A stretch of 64,000 bases of DNA from contig AP018318.1 of NCBI GenBank assembly GCA_003990705.1, positions 248,001 through 312,000 on the forward strand, in the 5' to 3' direction. Shown here in pieces: positions 8,376 to 17,505 of the stretch. The first letter of the stretch is position 1. Every line of letters begins with the position of its first letter. The notes under the pieces are model-generated. The model saw only the letters and a program-made list of their open reading frames with translations, made no database searches and was not told the DNA's origin. This stretch comes from Nostoc sp. HK-01 (GTDB taxonomy: Bacteria; Cyanobacteriota; Cyanobacteriia; Cyanobacteriales; Nostocaceae). A program made the position numbers and the translations under genes.

Positions 8376-8954
8376 ATGTTTAAAACATTAGTTTTCTACG
8401 GTTCCTACAGGAGCGATCGCCAAGGCATCAAAGCTGCTAGATTTATCATTGATCAACTCCAGCAAAGAAATCATGAGGTAATTTTTGTCGATGCTATGGA
8501 GTATGACTTTGGCATCTTAGACCGAATGTATAAGGAGTATGATCAAGGTCAGGCTCCGGCAAAAATGGCAGAATTGGCAGAACATATCCGCACAGCCGAC
8601 GGTTTTGTTGTGATTACTGGAGAATACAATCATTCCATTCAGCCAGGATTGAGTAATCTGATGGATCATTATCTTGAAGAATACTATTTCCGTCCAGCTG
8701 GTATTGTCTCCTACTCAGCTGGTGGCTTTGGCGGTGTACGCGCAGCTATACAGTTACGCTCGTTTCTAGGAGAGATGGGAATGGTTACTATTTCCACCAT
8801 GTTTGCTATCTCCAAAATTGGCGACTCTTTAGATGAATCAGGTACTGCACAAGAAGCGAGTTTGACTAAGCGAGTTGGTCAATTTTTACAGGAATTGGAG
8901 TGGTACGAAGAAGCATTGCAACGCCAACGAAAAGAAAAAGGCACTCCGTTCTAA
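8376..8954 (+). CDS. NADPH-dependent FMN reductase family protein
   Basis: A 192-residue flavodoxin-fold protein. VFYGSYRSDRQG at the N-terminus is the FMN phosphate loop, GEYNHSIQPGLSNLMD binds the flavin, and YSAGGFGGVRA is the second flavin loop. This is the NADPH_FMN_red family, which reduces quinones, azo compounds or free FMN. The physiological acceptor is unknown. The heptamer array directly upstream of the ATG replaces the usual ribosome-binding site. The downstream gene converges, with a 15-bp gap between stop codons. Confidence 0.9.
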   Translation: MFKTLVFYGSYRSDRQGIKAARFIIDQLQQRNHEVIFVDAMEYDFGILDRMYKEYDQGQAPAKMAELAEHIRTADGFVVITGEYNHSIQPGLSNLMDHYLEEYYFRPAGIVSYSAGGFGGVRAAIQLRSFLGEMGMVTISTMFAISKIGDSLDESGTAQEASLTKRVGQFLQELEWYEEALQRQRKEKGTPF

Positions 8955-8969
8955 TCCAGTTAATTTTAA

Positions 8970-9866
8970 CTATCTATTTTCAAACCAAGCTTCTAAATCA
9001 GTAGTGGTTGTAAAATCTAGCAAAGCCTCGCCTAAATCTTCTAACTCCGCAGATGATAAGCCTTGAATTTGTGCTTGCAATTGTGGATTCACTTCACCTA
9101 AACGGCGGTTAAGTAAGCGTAAAATCAGCTTTGCTTCACCTTGCTGTATTCCTTGTCTCATCCAACTGGTAACGATTTGCATAACTCTTTCCTCCTGCTG
9201 TGGTTCAATACTAGCAAGTTGCTCTTGAAATATTCTTTCTTCTTGAGCATTCAAATCGAGATATGTATCAATAAACCCTGATATCAATTGTACTTGTGCT
9301 GGGTTGAGTTCTAAGTTCGCCAGCAATTGTAAAGACGTTAGTTTTACTATTGGGCGTTCTTGAATATTCATCCGCATTTTAGCTATCAAAGCACTAGCAA
9401 CAGGATTTCTTTGATTGAGAAAGTCTTGCCATCTTAATTGATTTAATTGCACAACGTCATAATTAAATTCCAGCACCTTTTTGTTGGGAAAATCAATACG
9501 GTATGAATTTGGTTCTGGTGTCAGTGGTGTGTCATGGGAATAAATGACTATAGGATATATAGGTAGAGCATATTTTTCATGCAGTCGAGCGAAGTATGTA
9601 AACATTCGCTGATTAAAATTAGTTTGTGAATAAGATTGATGTTCAGTGTGGATGATGAATAAAGTATTTTGATTTCTAAATGCAACTTTAGCGGCTACAT
9701 CGAGTATTTTACGCTCTCCCTCAGTCACATCTGTAAATACTTCTTGTGGTAAAAACTCGATAGAGTCTCGTTCCCAATAAGCACTGATATCGGGGAAAAA
9801 TAACTCAATAAACTCAGGGAAGAAGTTAGAAAGAAGTTCTTTAAATAAACGGTCATGGTCAATCAT
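8970..9866 (-). CDS. Rpn family recombination-promoting nuclease/putative transposase
   Basis: A 298-residue protein of the Rpn/YhgA-like PD-(D/E)XK class abundant in cyanobacteria. It opens with MIDHDRLFKELLSNFFPEF. The nuclease core is near residues 55-85, with EHQ in FIIHTEHQSYS as part of the active site. The C-terminal 60 residues (ILRLLNRRLGEV, then LEAWF) match the DUF4351-type helical tail. I start at 9866. The frame opens at 9890 and would overlap the upstream gene; the shorter form leaves an 8-bp gap and has AGGA upstream. Members are linked to RecA-independent recombination. It appears intact. Confidence 0.85.
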   Translation of the reverse strand: MIDHDRLFKELLSNFFPEFIELFFPDISAYWERDSIEFLPQEVFTDVTEGERKILDVAAKVAFRNQNTLFIIHTEHQSYSQTNFNQRMFTYFARLHEKYALPIYPIVIYSHDTPLTPEPNSYRIDFPNKKVLEFNYDVVQLNQLRWQDFLNQRNPVASALIAKMRMNIQERPIVKLTSLQLLANLELNPAQVQLISGFIDTYLDLNAQEERIFQEQLASIEPQQEERVMQIVTSWMRQGIQQGEAKLILRLLNRRLGEVNPQLQAQIQGLSSAELEDLGEALLDFTTTTDLEAWFENR

Positions 9867-9874
9867 CGAGAAAT

Positions 9875-10906
9875 TCAGTCCTGAGTACAAACCATTGCTA
9901 CTTTAATTACTTGACGCGCTTTCATCTCCTGAAAAACTTGTTCTAGATCCTTTAAAGGTCGCTTTTCACTGATAAGTAATTCTAAAGGTTTTTTGCGACT
10001 GGCTATCATTGCAAGTGCCGATCGCACAGATTCCGGTGTGTTGTGAAATACGCCTTTTAATGTGAGTTCGCTGTAGTGCAATTGTTCTGTATTCACGGTA
10101 ATGGTCGTATCTCTGGGACAGCCGCCGAATAAGTTGACTGTTGCACCCGGACGGGCGCAGGCGATCGCAGTTTCCCATACACTAGGTACACCAGTGGCTT
10201 CAATCACTACATCTGCACCCCAGCCTTGGGTAAGTTCTTTCACCACACCAGGAATATCGGGAATTTGATGATAGTTAAATGTTTGGGCTGCGCCGAGTTT
10301 TTGACCAATTTCTAGCCTGTGGTCATTTCCGCCCCAGAGTATTACTTCAGATGTATCAGCTAATGCGGCGACAAACATTAAACCAATCGCCCCATCTCCC
10401 AACACAACTACTTTATCTTTGGGTTTGATATGGGAACGGGCGACACCATGTAATACACAAGCTAATGGTTCTGTCATCGCCGCCAACTCTAAGGGCAATT
10501 CATCAGGAAGATGCAATAAATTATGCTTGACTATGGGTGCAGGAATTTTTAGGTATTCGGCAAATGTGCCATTATTCCAAGTCAAATTAGGGCATAAGGA
10601 ATACTCTTGGCGTTGACAAAAAAAGCATTTTATGCAGGGGGCAGAGTTATTCGCCACGACACGATCGCCTACTTGCCAATCGTTGACACCTGCACCCACC
10701 GCTACAATCACTCCAGCGGCTTCATGACCAAACAATGTGGGTGGTTTCAACATCTTGGCATGACCACCACGCCGCCACACTTTCAAATCTGTACCGCAAG
10801 TTGTCGCTGCACCCACTTGAATGACAACTTCACCAGCTGCTGGTGTGGGGTCAGCGACTTGCTCTAACCGTAAATCTTCCTGGCCATAAAGTAATGCTGC
10901 TAACAA
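9875..10906 (-). CDS. Zinc-dependent medium-chain dehydrogenase (alcohol/threonine/sorbitol dehydrogenase-like)
   Basis: A 343-residue MDR-superfamily NAD(P)-dependent dehydrogenase. Catalytic zinc ligands are Cys37 (TTCGTD) and His61-Glu62 (GHEAAG). Structural zinc ligands are Cys91, Cys94, Cys97 and Cys105. The nucleotide fold has VVVLGDGAIGLM. The pattern fits polyol or threonine dehydrogenases rather than ethanol dehydrogenase, but the substrate is not determined. The apparent start codon is TTG (complement of 10904-10906). The Rpn gene follows 8 bp downstream on the same strand. A hairpin terminator lies upstream, so transcription probably starts afresh here. Confidence 0.9.
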   Translation of the reverse strand: MLAALLYGQEDLRLEQVADPTPAAGEVVIQVGAATTCGTDLKVWRRGGHAKMLKPPTLFGHEAAGVIVAVGAGVNDWQVGDRVVANNSAPCIKCFFCQRQEYSLCPNLTWNNGTFAEYLKIPAPIVKHNLLHLPDELPLELAAMTEPLACVLHGVARSHIKPKDKVVVLGDGAIGLMFVAALADTSEVILWGGNDHRLEIGQKLGAAQTFNYHQIPDIPGVVKELTQGWGADVVIEATGVPSVWETAIACARPGATVNLFGGCPRDTTITVNTEQLHYSELTLKGVFHNTPESVRSALAMIASRKKPLELLISEKRPLKDLEQVFQEMKARQVIKVAMVCTQD

Positions 10907-10928
10907 GGCTTGTGACCCAATTCAAAAG

Positions 10929-10953
10929 CTCCACCTGATTTTATCAGGTGGAG
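10929..10953 (-). terminator. Rho-independent terminator candidate for the zinc-ribbon gene
   Basis: A perfect 11-bp stem CTCCACCTGAT / ATCAGGTGGAG has a 3-nt loop. Read on the minus strand it is followed by AGCTTTTG, a short T-run. It lies 75 bp after the stop of the 11028-11213 gene. Confidence 0.7.
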
Positions 10954-11027
10954 ACTTACATACTAAAATAGCCAAGCTTGTTTTACTTTTGAATTCTGAC
11001 TTTTGAATTCTTTTGCAGCCACAAGAC

Positions 11028-11213
11028 TTAAGTATTGATTTTTGGTGGTGTCAGCACTCCTGTATTCCGGGTTTCTCCATTATTTAAGCGATTAACTGTT
11101 AATAGCGGTACTTCTTGTCGGCACGACAGGCAAAACCAATATAGTTCACCATGACGGACATGACGCAGTAGGGAACCACCGCAACATGGGCAATTGTTGG
11201 CTCGCATACTCAT
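11028..11213 (-). CDS. Small zinc-ribbon protein
   Basis: A 61-residue protein with two Cys pairs, CPCC at 9-12 and CLSC at 28-31, separated by LLRHVRHGELYWF. This makes a treble-clef or zinc-ribbon knuckle. Small proteins with the same NNCPCC...RHGE.YWFC layout are widespread in filamentous cyanobacteria; no function is known to me. AAGGAGG-like sequence 5' of the start (complement of 11219-11228) is a strong ribosome-binding site, supporting expression. The C-terminal 25 residues are polar and probably disordered. Confidence 0.8.
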   Translation of the reverse strand: MSMRANNCPCCGGSLLRHVRHGELYWFCLSCRQEVPLLTVNRLNNGETRNTGVLTPPKINT

Positions 11214-11270
11214 TCCAATGTCCTCCTTAAAATAAGATTGATGTTAAAACGCAGGTAAAAAGGTTGTAAA

Positions 11271-12338
11271 TTATTGCCGAACTTTAGCGGCATGGATGTA
11301 ACCGTTGAGGTTGATGCGATTTTTTATAATTTGTTTGTAGACTGCTTCGTAACCGTCTACCATTTGAGTAACGCTAAATTTGTTTTTGACGTGTTCTCTA
11401 CAAGTGTGGCGATTTAGTTTCAAAGCTGCGGGAATCATGGCTGCCATTTCTTCATAGTTTTGGCAGATAAAACCTGTTTGACCTTGAACAATAACCTCCG
11501 GTACAGAACCTAAATTTATGGCAATTACTGGTGTACCAGTGGCCATTGATTCGATCATCACCAAACCAAAAGGTTCTTGCCAAGAAATAGGGAAAAGAGT
11601 AATTGCAGCATTGCCGAGAAGTTCAGCTTTTGCGGTATGGTTAATTTCACCGAGATATTCAATTTGCTGACCATCTATTTGAGGGGCAATCTCTTGTTCA
11701 AAAAACTTCGAGTCGGCTACATCAACTTTTCCGGCCATTTTTAAGCGCCAGCCAGTTTGCTTCGCAATTGCGATCGCTTGGTGTGGCCCTTTTTCGGGAG
11801 AAAAACGTCCCAAGAATGCCAAGTATGGCGGTTCTTTTGGTTGGGCTATAAACGGATAATCTGTAAGCTGAATTCCGTTATAGACGGTGGCAACATAATT
11901 TAAATTAATTTGCCTTTGGGCGTTACTAATGCTGACGTACGCTTGTTTTTGGTGATGACTGTATACGTTAATGTTATCTTTTGTAAAATTGCCGTGCAGA
12001 GTATGCACACTGGGAGTTGAAACCAAACTCGCCAAGGCTAATGCCGCAATTCCCACATGAGAATGAATGATATCGAATTCCGCAGCTTGTTGATAAGCTT
12101 GGCTCAGTTCTAACATTTCATACACTGCATACTCTTTGACATCACTGTCTAAACGTAAAGCGCGTGGATAAATTGCTGCTAAACGAGCCAGAGTTTGTGA
12201 ATCACCAGAAGCAAATAAAGTTACTTCATGGCCGCGACGCACTAATTCATCGGTCAAGCGACTCACTACCAGTTCAATTCCCCCATAATTTGGAGGTGGA
12301 ACTTGTTCCCATAAGGGGGCTACCTGAGCGATTTTCAT
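11271..12338 (-). CDS. Glycosyltransferase family 4 protein
   Basis: A 355-residue GT-B retaining glycosyltransferase. The N-terminal domain starts MKIAQVAPLWEQVPPPNYGGIE, with the glycine-rich acceptor-side loop. The C-terminal domain has FLGRFSPEKGPHQA and the donor-binding EPFGLVMIE (E-x7-E motif). I start at the ATG at 12338. A TTG-initiated extension to 12407 adds 23 residues with no family-like content. The sugar donor and acceptor are unknown; no polysaccharide cluster surrounds it. The upstream gap to xth is divergent. Confidence 0.88.
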   Translation of the reverse strand: MKIAQVAPLWEQVPPPNYGGIELVVSRLTDELVRRGHEVTLFASGDSQTLARLAAIYPRALRLDSDVKEYAVYEMLELSQAYQQAAEFDIIHSHVGIAALALASLVSTPSVHTLHGNFTKDNINVYSHHQKQAYVSISNAQRQINLNYVATVYNGIQLTDYPFIAQPKEPPYLAFLGRFSPEKGPHQAIAIAKQTGWRLKMAGKVDVADSKFFEQEIAPQIDGQQIEYLGEINHTAKAELLGNAAITLFPISWQEPFGLVMIESMATGTPVIAINLGSVPEVIVQGQTGFICQNYEEMAAMIPAALKLNRHTCREHVKNKFSVTQMVDGYEAVYKQIIKNRINLNGYIHAAKVRQ

Positions 12339-12798
12339 AAGTTGTTTTGGTTCGGACTCTAAGAAAGTCTTTTTGTAAAGATTAGTAAAATCTTTTCTAG
12401 AAGACAAAGCATTTTTACTGACTCTTTTAAGATTTCAATTAACTTAACTGACTCTGAAGAGTGCAACATTAGTTAACAGTAATGTCCAAGTCTACCAATA
12501 CATTTAAGACCATTTACTATGTTGTAAACACTAAGTGCCTACCCCTATAAAATATAGCTCACCTTCATTGAATTTCATCTATCTTGGGGATCAGAATTAA
12601 CTAGACTATTTTGTAGCGGAACTTACAAAAATGCAGATTTTGTAGCTGTAAATACTAAAAATCATAGCCGGGATCAATTTTAGAGAAATGTCAAACTGTG
12701 CAAAAATAGGCAATTGCGAGGATCATTAACATAAAGATTAAATAATACTAAAATTTTGATAATTGAGAATATCACGCATTAATTCGATAAATAACTAA
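12339..12798. other. Divergent intergenic region between a glycosyltransferase and xth
   Basis: About 460 bp, AT-rich, with no gene I can support. A small hairpin-forming sequence (TACAAAA at 12624-12630 with TTTTGTA at 12638-12644) is the only structure noticed. It should contain promoters for both flanking genes. Confidence 0.5.
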
Positions 12799-13584
12799 AT
12801 GAAAATTGTTACTTGGAATGTTAATTCGATTCGCACTCGTCTAGAACAGGTGAGCAATTGGTTGAGTGAGAATCCGGTAGATGTGCTTTGTTTGCAAGAG
12901 ACTAAAGTCATAGATGCCGACTTTCCGCGATCGCCCTTTACAGAATTAGGTTATCACGTCTATATATCAGGACAAAAAGCTTATAACGGTGTAGCTCTAA
13001 TCTCTCGTCAACCACTAACAGATGTTTCATCTGGATTCACCACCATATTGCCTCATTTGGAACCAGAATGGGATGAGCAGAAACGCGTAATTACAGGTGT
13101 GATTGATGGCATTCAGATTGTAAATTTATATGTGCCTAACGGTTCTGCAATTGGCAGTGAAAAATATGAATTTAAGTTACGCTGGTTGACTATTTTACGG
13201 GAGTATCTACAATTTCTGCTTAAATCTCAACCAGCCATTTGCATCTGTGGCGACTTCAATATTGCGCTGGAATCGATAGATATTCACGACAAAGTAAATC
13301 CAGAAAACCACATTATGGCATCCCAGGCAGAACGCCAAGCCTTACGAGATATTCTGGAATTAGGCTTTGCCGATGCTTTTCGCAAATTTACTACTGAAGG
13401 AGGTCATTATAGTTGGTGGGATTATCGCACAGCCGCCTTTCGCCGCAACTTGGGTTGGCGAATTGACCATCACTATCTCACACCAGTTTTGTATGAGCGT
13501 GCCAAAAGTTGCATCATTGATGTTAACCCCAGAAAATTGACCCAACCCAGCGACCACACACCAGTGATTGTGGAAATTGAGTAA
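12799..13584 (+). CDS. xth: Exodeoxyribonuclease III (AP endonuclease)
   Basis: Base-excision repair enzyme of the EEP superfamily that cleaves at abasic sites and trims 3' ends. Key residues are visible: Asn in TWNVNSIRTR, the metal-binding Glu34 in LQETK, Tyr/Asn in YVPNG, the GDFN motif, WWDYR, the RIDHHY segment and the catalytic SDHTPV near the C-terminus. The length of 261 is typical. It converges with the EAL-GAF-GGDEF gene 9 bp downstream. Confidence 0.96.
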   Translation: MKIVTWNVNSIRTRLEQVSNWLSENPVDVLCLQETKVIDADFPRSPFTELGYHVYISGQKAYNGVALISRQPLTDVSSGFTTILPHLEPEWDEQKRVITGVIDGIQIVNLYVPNGSAIGSEKYEFKLRWLTILREYLQFLLKSQPAICICGDFNIALESIDIHDKVNPENHIMASQAERQALRDILELGFADAFRKFTTEGGHYSWWDYRTAAFRRNLGWRIDHHYLTPVLYERAKSCIIDVNPRKLTQPSDHTPVIVEIE

Positions 13585-13593
13585 ACTAAACAG

Positions 13594-15801
13594 TTATGCT
13601 TCACCGTTCATCTGCACTATACAATTTCTGCCTTGGGCTTTTGCCTGATAGAGTCCTTGATCAGCAGCAGCAATTAAAGTTGCTGGGGATGATTGACTAT
13701 CGGGAATAATGGTTGCGACACCTAGACTGAGAGTGATGATTTGATTTACCTGAGAATTTGGTTGTTGTAATTGCAATGCACGGATATTATTTTGAATTTC
13801 TGTAGCAACGGCGATCGCACCTTCAGTATCTGTATTGGGCAAAATGACGGCAAATTCTTCACCACCATATCGAGCAACTAAATCCGCAGGGCGTTTAACA
13901 GTCATTGAAATTGCCTGGGCTACCTGTCTGAGAACATCATCTCCTGCTAGGTGTCCATAGGTATCGTTATACAACTTAAAACAATCGACATCACACAAAA
14001 TTAAGGATAAACAGGCTTGTTCCCTAGCTAATCTTTGCCACTCGGTGTTGAGTGTGTCGTCAAAGCAGCGCCGATTTGCCACTTGGGTTAAACCATCAGA
14101 AGCAGCAAGGCGCTGTAATTCTTGGTTTGCTTGTTGTAATTGATGGTATAGTTCCGACTGGTGAATAGCGATCGCCGCTTGTCCAGCTAACTGGTTAAAT
14201 AAATTAACCTCTGACTGGTGCCATTTTCTGGTACTACTACATTGATGAGCAATTAATAATCCCCATAAACGCTCTTGTTGCAAAATCGGCACAACCAAGT
14301 TTGCCCGAATTTGTAAACTCTGTAAAAGTTCAATATGACAAGGTGATAGTCCTGCGGTTTCAATATTTTCAATGGCTCTTGTATTGCCCTGTTGGTAGTA
14401 ATCTGCGCGGGTAGACTGAAAGCATGTATCCATCACATTAAATCCGAGAATGGATATGCAGCCTGGTGCTAAAGACTCTACAGCCACTAAACCACTCCAG
14501 TCTGGCTCAAACTGATAGATTACCACTCGGTCTACAGCAAATAGTTGTCGGACTTCATCGGCTGTGGTTTGCAAAATCTCATCTAATTCTAAAGATTGCC
14601 TGATGCGCTGGGTGACAGCCGCAACAATACGCTCAGATTCACTTTGGTGTTGCACTTGTTGCTGGATTGGTTGATCAGTTGCTGATGCTAAAGTTAAAGC
14701 GATCGCCTCAAAATGTGGAGTGTGAGTCACAGGTACAGGATGAGGTTGAGCAATTAAATAGCCTTGAGCAAAAGTTGCGCCTTTTTCTCGTAGCCAGTTC
14801 AGTTCTTCAATGCACTCAATTCCTTCAGCAACGGTATGGATGTTTAACTTGTGGGCAATCTCGATAATTTTCTCGGTAATTGAGGCTTTGTACAAATCTT
14901 GATGCACATCTCGAATCAACTCTATGTCCAACTTGATAAAGTCTGGACGCAACTGATGCAATAAGTTTAAACCAGAATAACCAGAACCCAGGTCATCCAG
15001 GGCAACTAAAAACCCCCTATCTCGATAGTATTGCAGCACTACCTTGAGATGGGCTAAATCTTGAGGACTGTCTGACTCTACAACTTCAAAGACAACCTGA
15101 TCGTGAGCAATACCTGCTTGATCAATTGCTTCGACTGTACTACGTAGACAAGAAGCGGGGTCATAAAGTGCTGTTGGTGTAAAATTGACGAAGATTTTAC
15201 CGTTGACTTGATAACGGCTAAACTGAGCTATTGTACTCAAACGAGCGAGTCGGTCGAGTTGTGGTAACAGTCCGGCTTCCGTAGCTAATTCCAAGATTGG
15301 CCCTGGTGATAATAAATTACCTTTTTCATCTAGCCCTCGTAATAGCGATTCATAACCATAAATTTCGGATGTATTTTGAATTGAGACGATGGGTTGAAAG
15401 TGTGTAGTAAATCGTTCCTTTGCCAGCATATTTACTAGCCACTCAGATTGATTGAATGTAATGAAGCGTTGCAATGAAGCAATATCACTAAAATCCTGGA
15501 GTTGTGGTTGAAGTTCGCCACGAATAAACAGGACTTGCGTTTCTTTTAATTCTCTAGGTGCTAAAAGTTGAGCTAAGTTGTAGGCAATTTCTTGAGCTTG
15601 TCCGGGTTGACACTTTAAACTTAGCCCTGGACGCTCTTGCATCAGTTCATAATCTAGGGAAAATTGTTGTAGGTAAGCAGTAACTTTTGTGAGGGTATGG
15701 GGAATAGGAAACCAGAGAAAAAGTCTGCCTGCTTCCCTCTTTTGGCAGCGTGCAAGATGGCGACAAGCACAAGTCTTGGAAGTAGGAGATTTCTTGCTCA
15801 T
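13594..15801 (-). CDS. EAL-GAF(cyanobacteriochrome-like)-GGDEF protein
   Basis: A c-di-GMP enzyme, 735 residues, with no membrane segment. An N-terminal region with a CACRHLARC cluster (1-125) precedes the EAL domain (about 130-360). The phosphodiesterase residues look intact: Glu151 in ESLLR, Asn206, Glu239, Asp269-Asp270 in LDDLGSG, Lys290, Glu326 and Gln346. A GAF domain (about 405-545) has Cys460 in a DTCF motif and Cys488 in SPCHIELL, plus LWGLLIAHQCSS, as in DXCF cyanobacteriochromes. The GGDEF domain (about 560-735) has GGEEF at 646-650 and an RxxD inhibitory site at 637-640. Domain order EAL before GGDEF is uncommon. Bilin binding is inferred. Confidence 0.93.
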   Translation of the reverse strand: MSKKSPTSKTCACRHLARCQKREAGRLFLWFPIPHTLTKVTAYLQQFSLDYELMQERPGLSLKCQPGQAQEIAYNLAQLLAPRELKETQVLFIRGELQPQLQDFSDIASLQRFITFNQSEWLVNMLAKERFTTHFQPIVSIQNTSEIYGYESLLRGLDEKGNLLSPGPILELATEAGLLPQLDRLARLSTIAQFSRYQVNGKIFVNFTPTALYDPASCLRSTVEAIDQAGIAHDQVVFEVVESDSPQDLAHLKVVLQYYRDRGFLVALDDLGSGYSGLNLLHQLRPDFIKLDIELIRDVHQDLYKASITEKIIEIAHKLNIHTVAEGIECIEELNWLREKGATFAQGYLIAQPHPVPVTHTPHFEAIALTLASATDQPIQQQVQHQSESERIVAAVTQRIRQSLELDEILQTTADEVRQLFAVDRVVIYQFEPDWSGLVAVESLAPGCISILGFNVMDTCFQSTRADYYQQGNTRAIENIETAGLSPCHIELLQSLQIRANLVVPILQQERLWGLLIAHQCSSTRKWHQSEVNLFNQLAGQAAIAIHQSELYHQLQQANQELQRLAASDGLTQVANRRCFDDTLNTEWQRLAREQACLSLILCDVDCFKLYNDTYGHLAGDDVLRQVAQAISMTVKRPADLVARYGGEEFAVILPNTDTEGAIAVATEIQNNIRALQLQQPNSQVNQIITLSLGVATIIPDSQSSPATLIAAADQGLYQAKAQGRNCIVQMNGEA

Positions 15802-15988
15802 AGGTAATACTTTGCTGATCCGACTTATTTTAATGTTCCCAATAGTCTGAAAGTAAAAGATAAATTGCTCTTCAACTACATGAAGATTTGGTGATTTTCA
15901 GGTAATATCTTTTAGTTAAAAAAGTTCTTCGGTGCAGACAAGTTAATAGGGAACAAAAAGTTAGACGAAATTCAATTCTAAATTGTAA

Positions 15989-17497
15989 CTACTTAATTCT
16001 GTTTGGATAATTTAACGGCAAAGTAATTGTGAATGTACTACCAGCACCAGCTTGACTGTTGATACTGATTTGGCCTTGATGTGCTTCTACACACTTTTTC
16101 ACGATCACTAATCCTAGTCCTGTACCTGGAATGGATTGTACATTAGAAGCTCGGTAAAATGATTCAAAAAGTCGAGTTTGGTCGGCTTCCGGGATACCAA
16201 TTCCGTGGTCTTGAATGCGGAAAATAGCTACTTTATCAATTAGGTCGCAAGTTAAATCAAATAAAATGTTACCACTTGCTGGAGAGTATTTCACAGCGTT
16301 ATTGAGCAAATTCGTAAATATGTAACGTAACAGTTGCTCATCCATGCACGCCTCTGTGCGATCGCTATGACATTTAAAAATAATTTCTGCGCCTCTAGAA
16401 TTAATTGTGGTAAATTCGGCAAGCAATTCTTGACAAAATTCTTGCAAATTTAGAAAACTAGGATGACACTCCAATTTACCTGCATCCGATTTACCCATAA
16501 ACAACACATCTTCCATAAGTTGTTTCATGGATTGCACTGCACTATTAATTCTTTTTAAATATGTCTTTCTTTTCTCTATAGGTAAATTTTCTCCTTGCAG
16601 TTCAATCAATTCAACTGATGATTGAATCACGCTTAAAGGATTACGAAATTCATGAGAAACAGTCGAAATAAATAGAGATTTAAGTTGATTAACTTCTCGC
16701 TCTTTATGCAATGCTTGTTCAAGTAATTGCGCTTGTCTTCGTTCGCTGAGATCCCAAAAAACAACTACTACACCATTTATCTGTCCAGGCTGGCGCATAA
16801 TGGGAGAAGCACTATCACCAATGGGAACTCTAGAACCATTTTTCGTAATCAGTGATGTAAAGTCATTTAAATATATCACCTGTCGCTCTCTGAGAACTTT
16901 TGCTACAGGGTTTTCTAAAGAAGTTTCTGTAACTTCATCAACTAGCTGAAAAATTTTAGATACATCTTTCCCCAAAGCATCTGCTTGCTTCCAACCAGTT
17001 AGCGCCTCTGCTGCTGGGTTGACAAATGTCACAATTCCTTGTTCATTTGTGGCAATAACAGCATCACTCATTGAGTTTAAAAGTGTAGCTAATCGGTCTC
17101 GATTTTCGCGTAAATCCCGTTCTAATGCGTGTTTTAATAAGCCAATTTCAATGGCTATCCGCAAATCTTTCGGAGTGAAGGGTTTAATGACATATCCAAA
17201 TGGTTGCGTAGTTTTCGCACGTTGTACTGTATTATCATCGCCATAAGCAGTCAGAAATATTACTGGGATATCTAACTGGTCACGAATCTGAGATGCTGCT
17301 GTAATGCCATCCATCTCACCTTTTAAGATGACATCCATTAAAACTAATTCAGGTTTGCCTTCTAAGGCTTTAGCAATGGCAACTTGGCCGGAAGAAGCTG
17401 TTCCAATTACTGTATATCCTAGTTGATTCAGTTGGTTAGCAATGGTTCTGGCAACTATAACTTCATCTTCTACGACTAAAATTCTCACTTGCTCCAT
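15989..17497 (-). CDS. Hybrid response regulator-PAS-histidine kinase
   Basis: A 502-residue soluble signalling protein. The N-terminal REC domain (1-120) has Asp10-Asp12 region VVEDE, phospho-acceptor Asp55 in LVLMDVIL, and Lys in YVIKPF. A PAS domain (about 133-255) starts at LLNSMSDAVIAT. HisKA has His282 in STVSHEFRNPL. The HATPase_c domain has NLLNNAVKYS, DHGIGIP and GTGLGLVIVKK. REC at the N-terminus suggests it takes phosphate from a partner kinase. The best candidate is the PAS-GAF-HisKA_2 kinase encoded 8 bp upstream in the same operon. Confidence 0.94.
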   Translation of the reverse strand: MEQVRILVVEDEVIVARTIANQLNQLGYTVIGTASSGQVAIAKALEGKPELVLMDVILKGEMDGITAASQIRDQLDIPVIFLTAYGDDNTVQRAKTTQPFGYVIKPFTPKDLRIAIEIGLLKHALERDLRENRDRLATLLNSMSDAVIATNEQGIVTFVNPAAEALTGWKQADALGKDVSKIFQLVDEVTETSLENPVAKVLRERQVIYLNDFTSLITKNGSRVPIGDSASPIMRQPGQINGVVVVFWDLSERRQAQLLEQALHKEREVNQLKSLFISTVSHEFRNPLSVIQSSVELIELQGENLPIEKRKTYLKRINSAVQSMKQLMEDVLFMGKSDAGKLECHPSFLNLQEFCQELLAEFTTINSRGAEIIFKCHSDRTEACMDEQLLRYIFTNLLNNAVKYSPASGNILFDLTCDLIDKVAIFRIQDHGIGIPEADQTRLFESFYRASNVQSIPGTGLGLVIVKKCVEAHQGQISINSQAGAGSTFTITLPLNYPNRIK

Positions 17498-17505
17498 TGG
17501 AAATA

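Noticed and set aside
8970-9866. Active insertion sequence around the Rpn-type gene
   Set aside because: No terminal inverted repeats or target duplications were seen around it; Rpn proteins occur as stand-alone genes.
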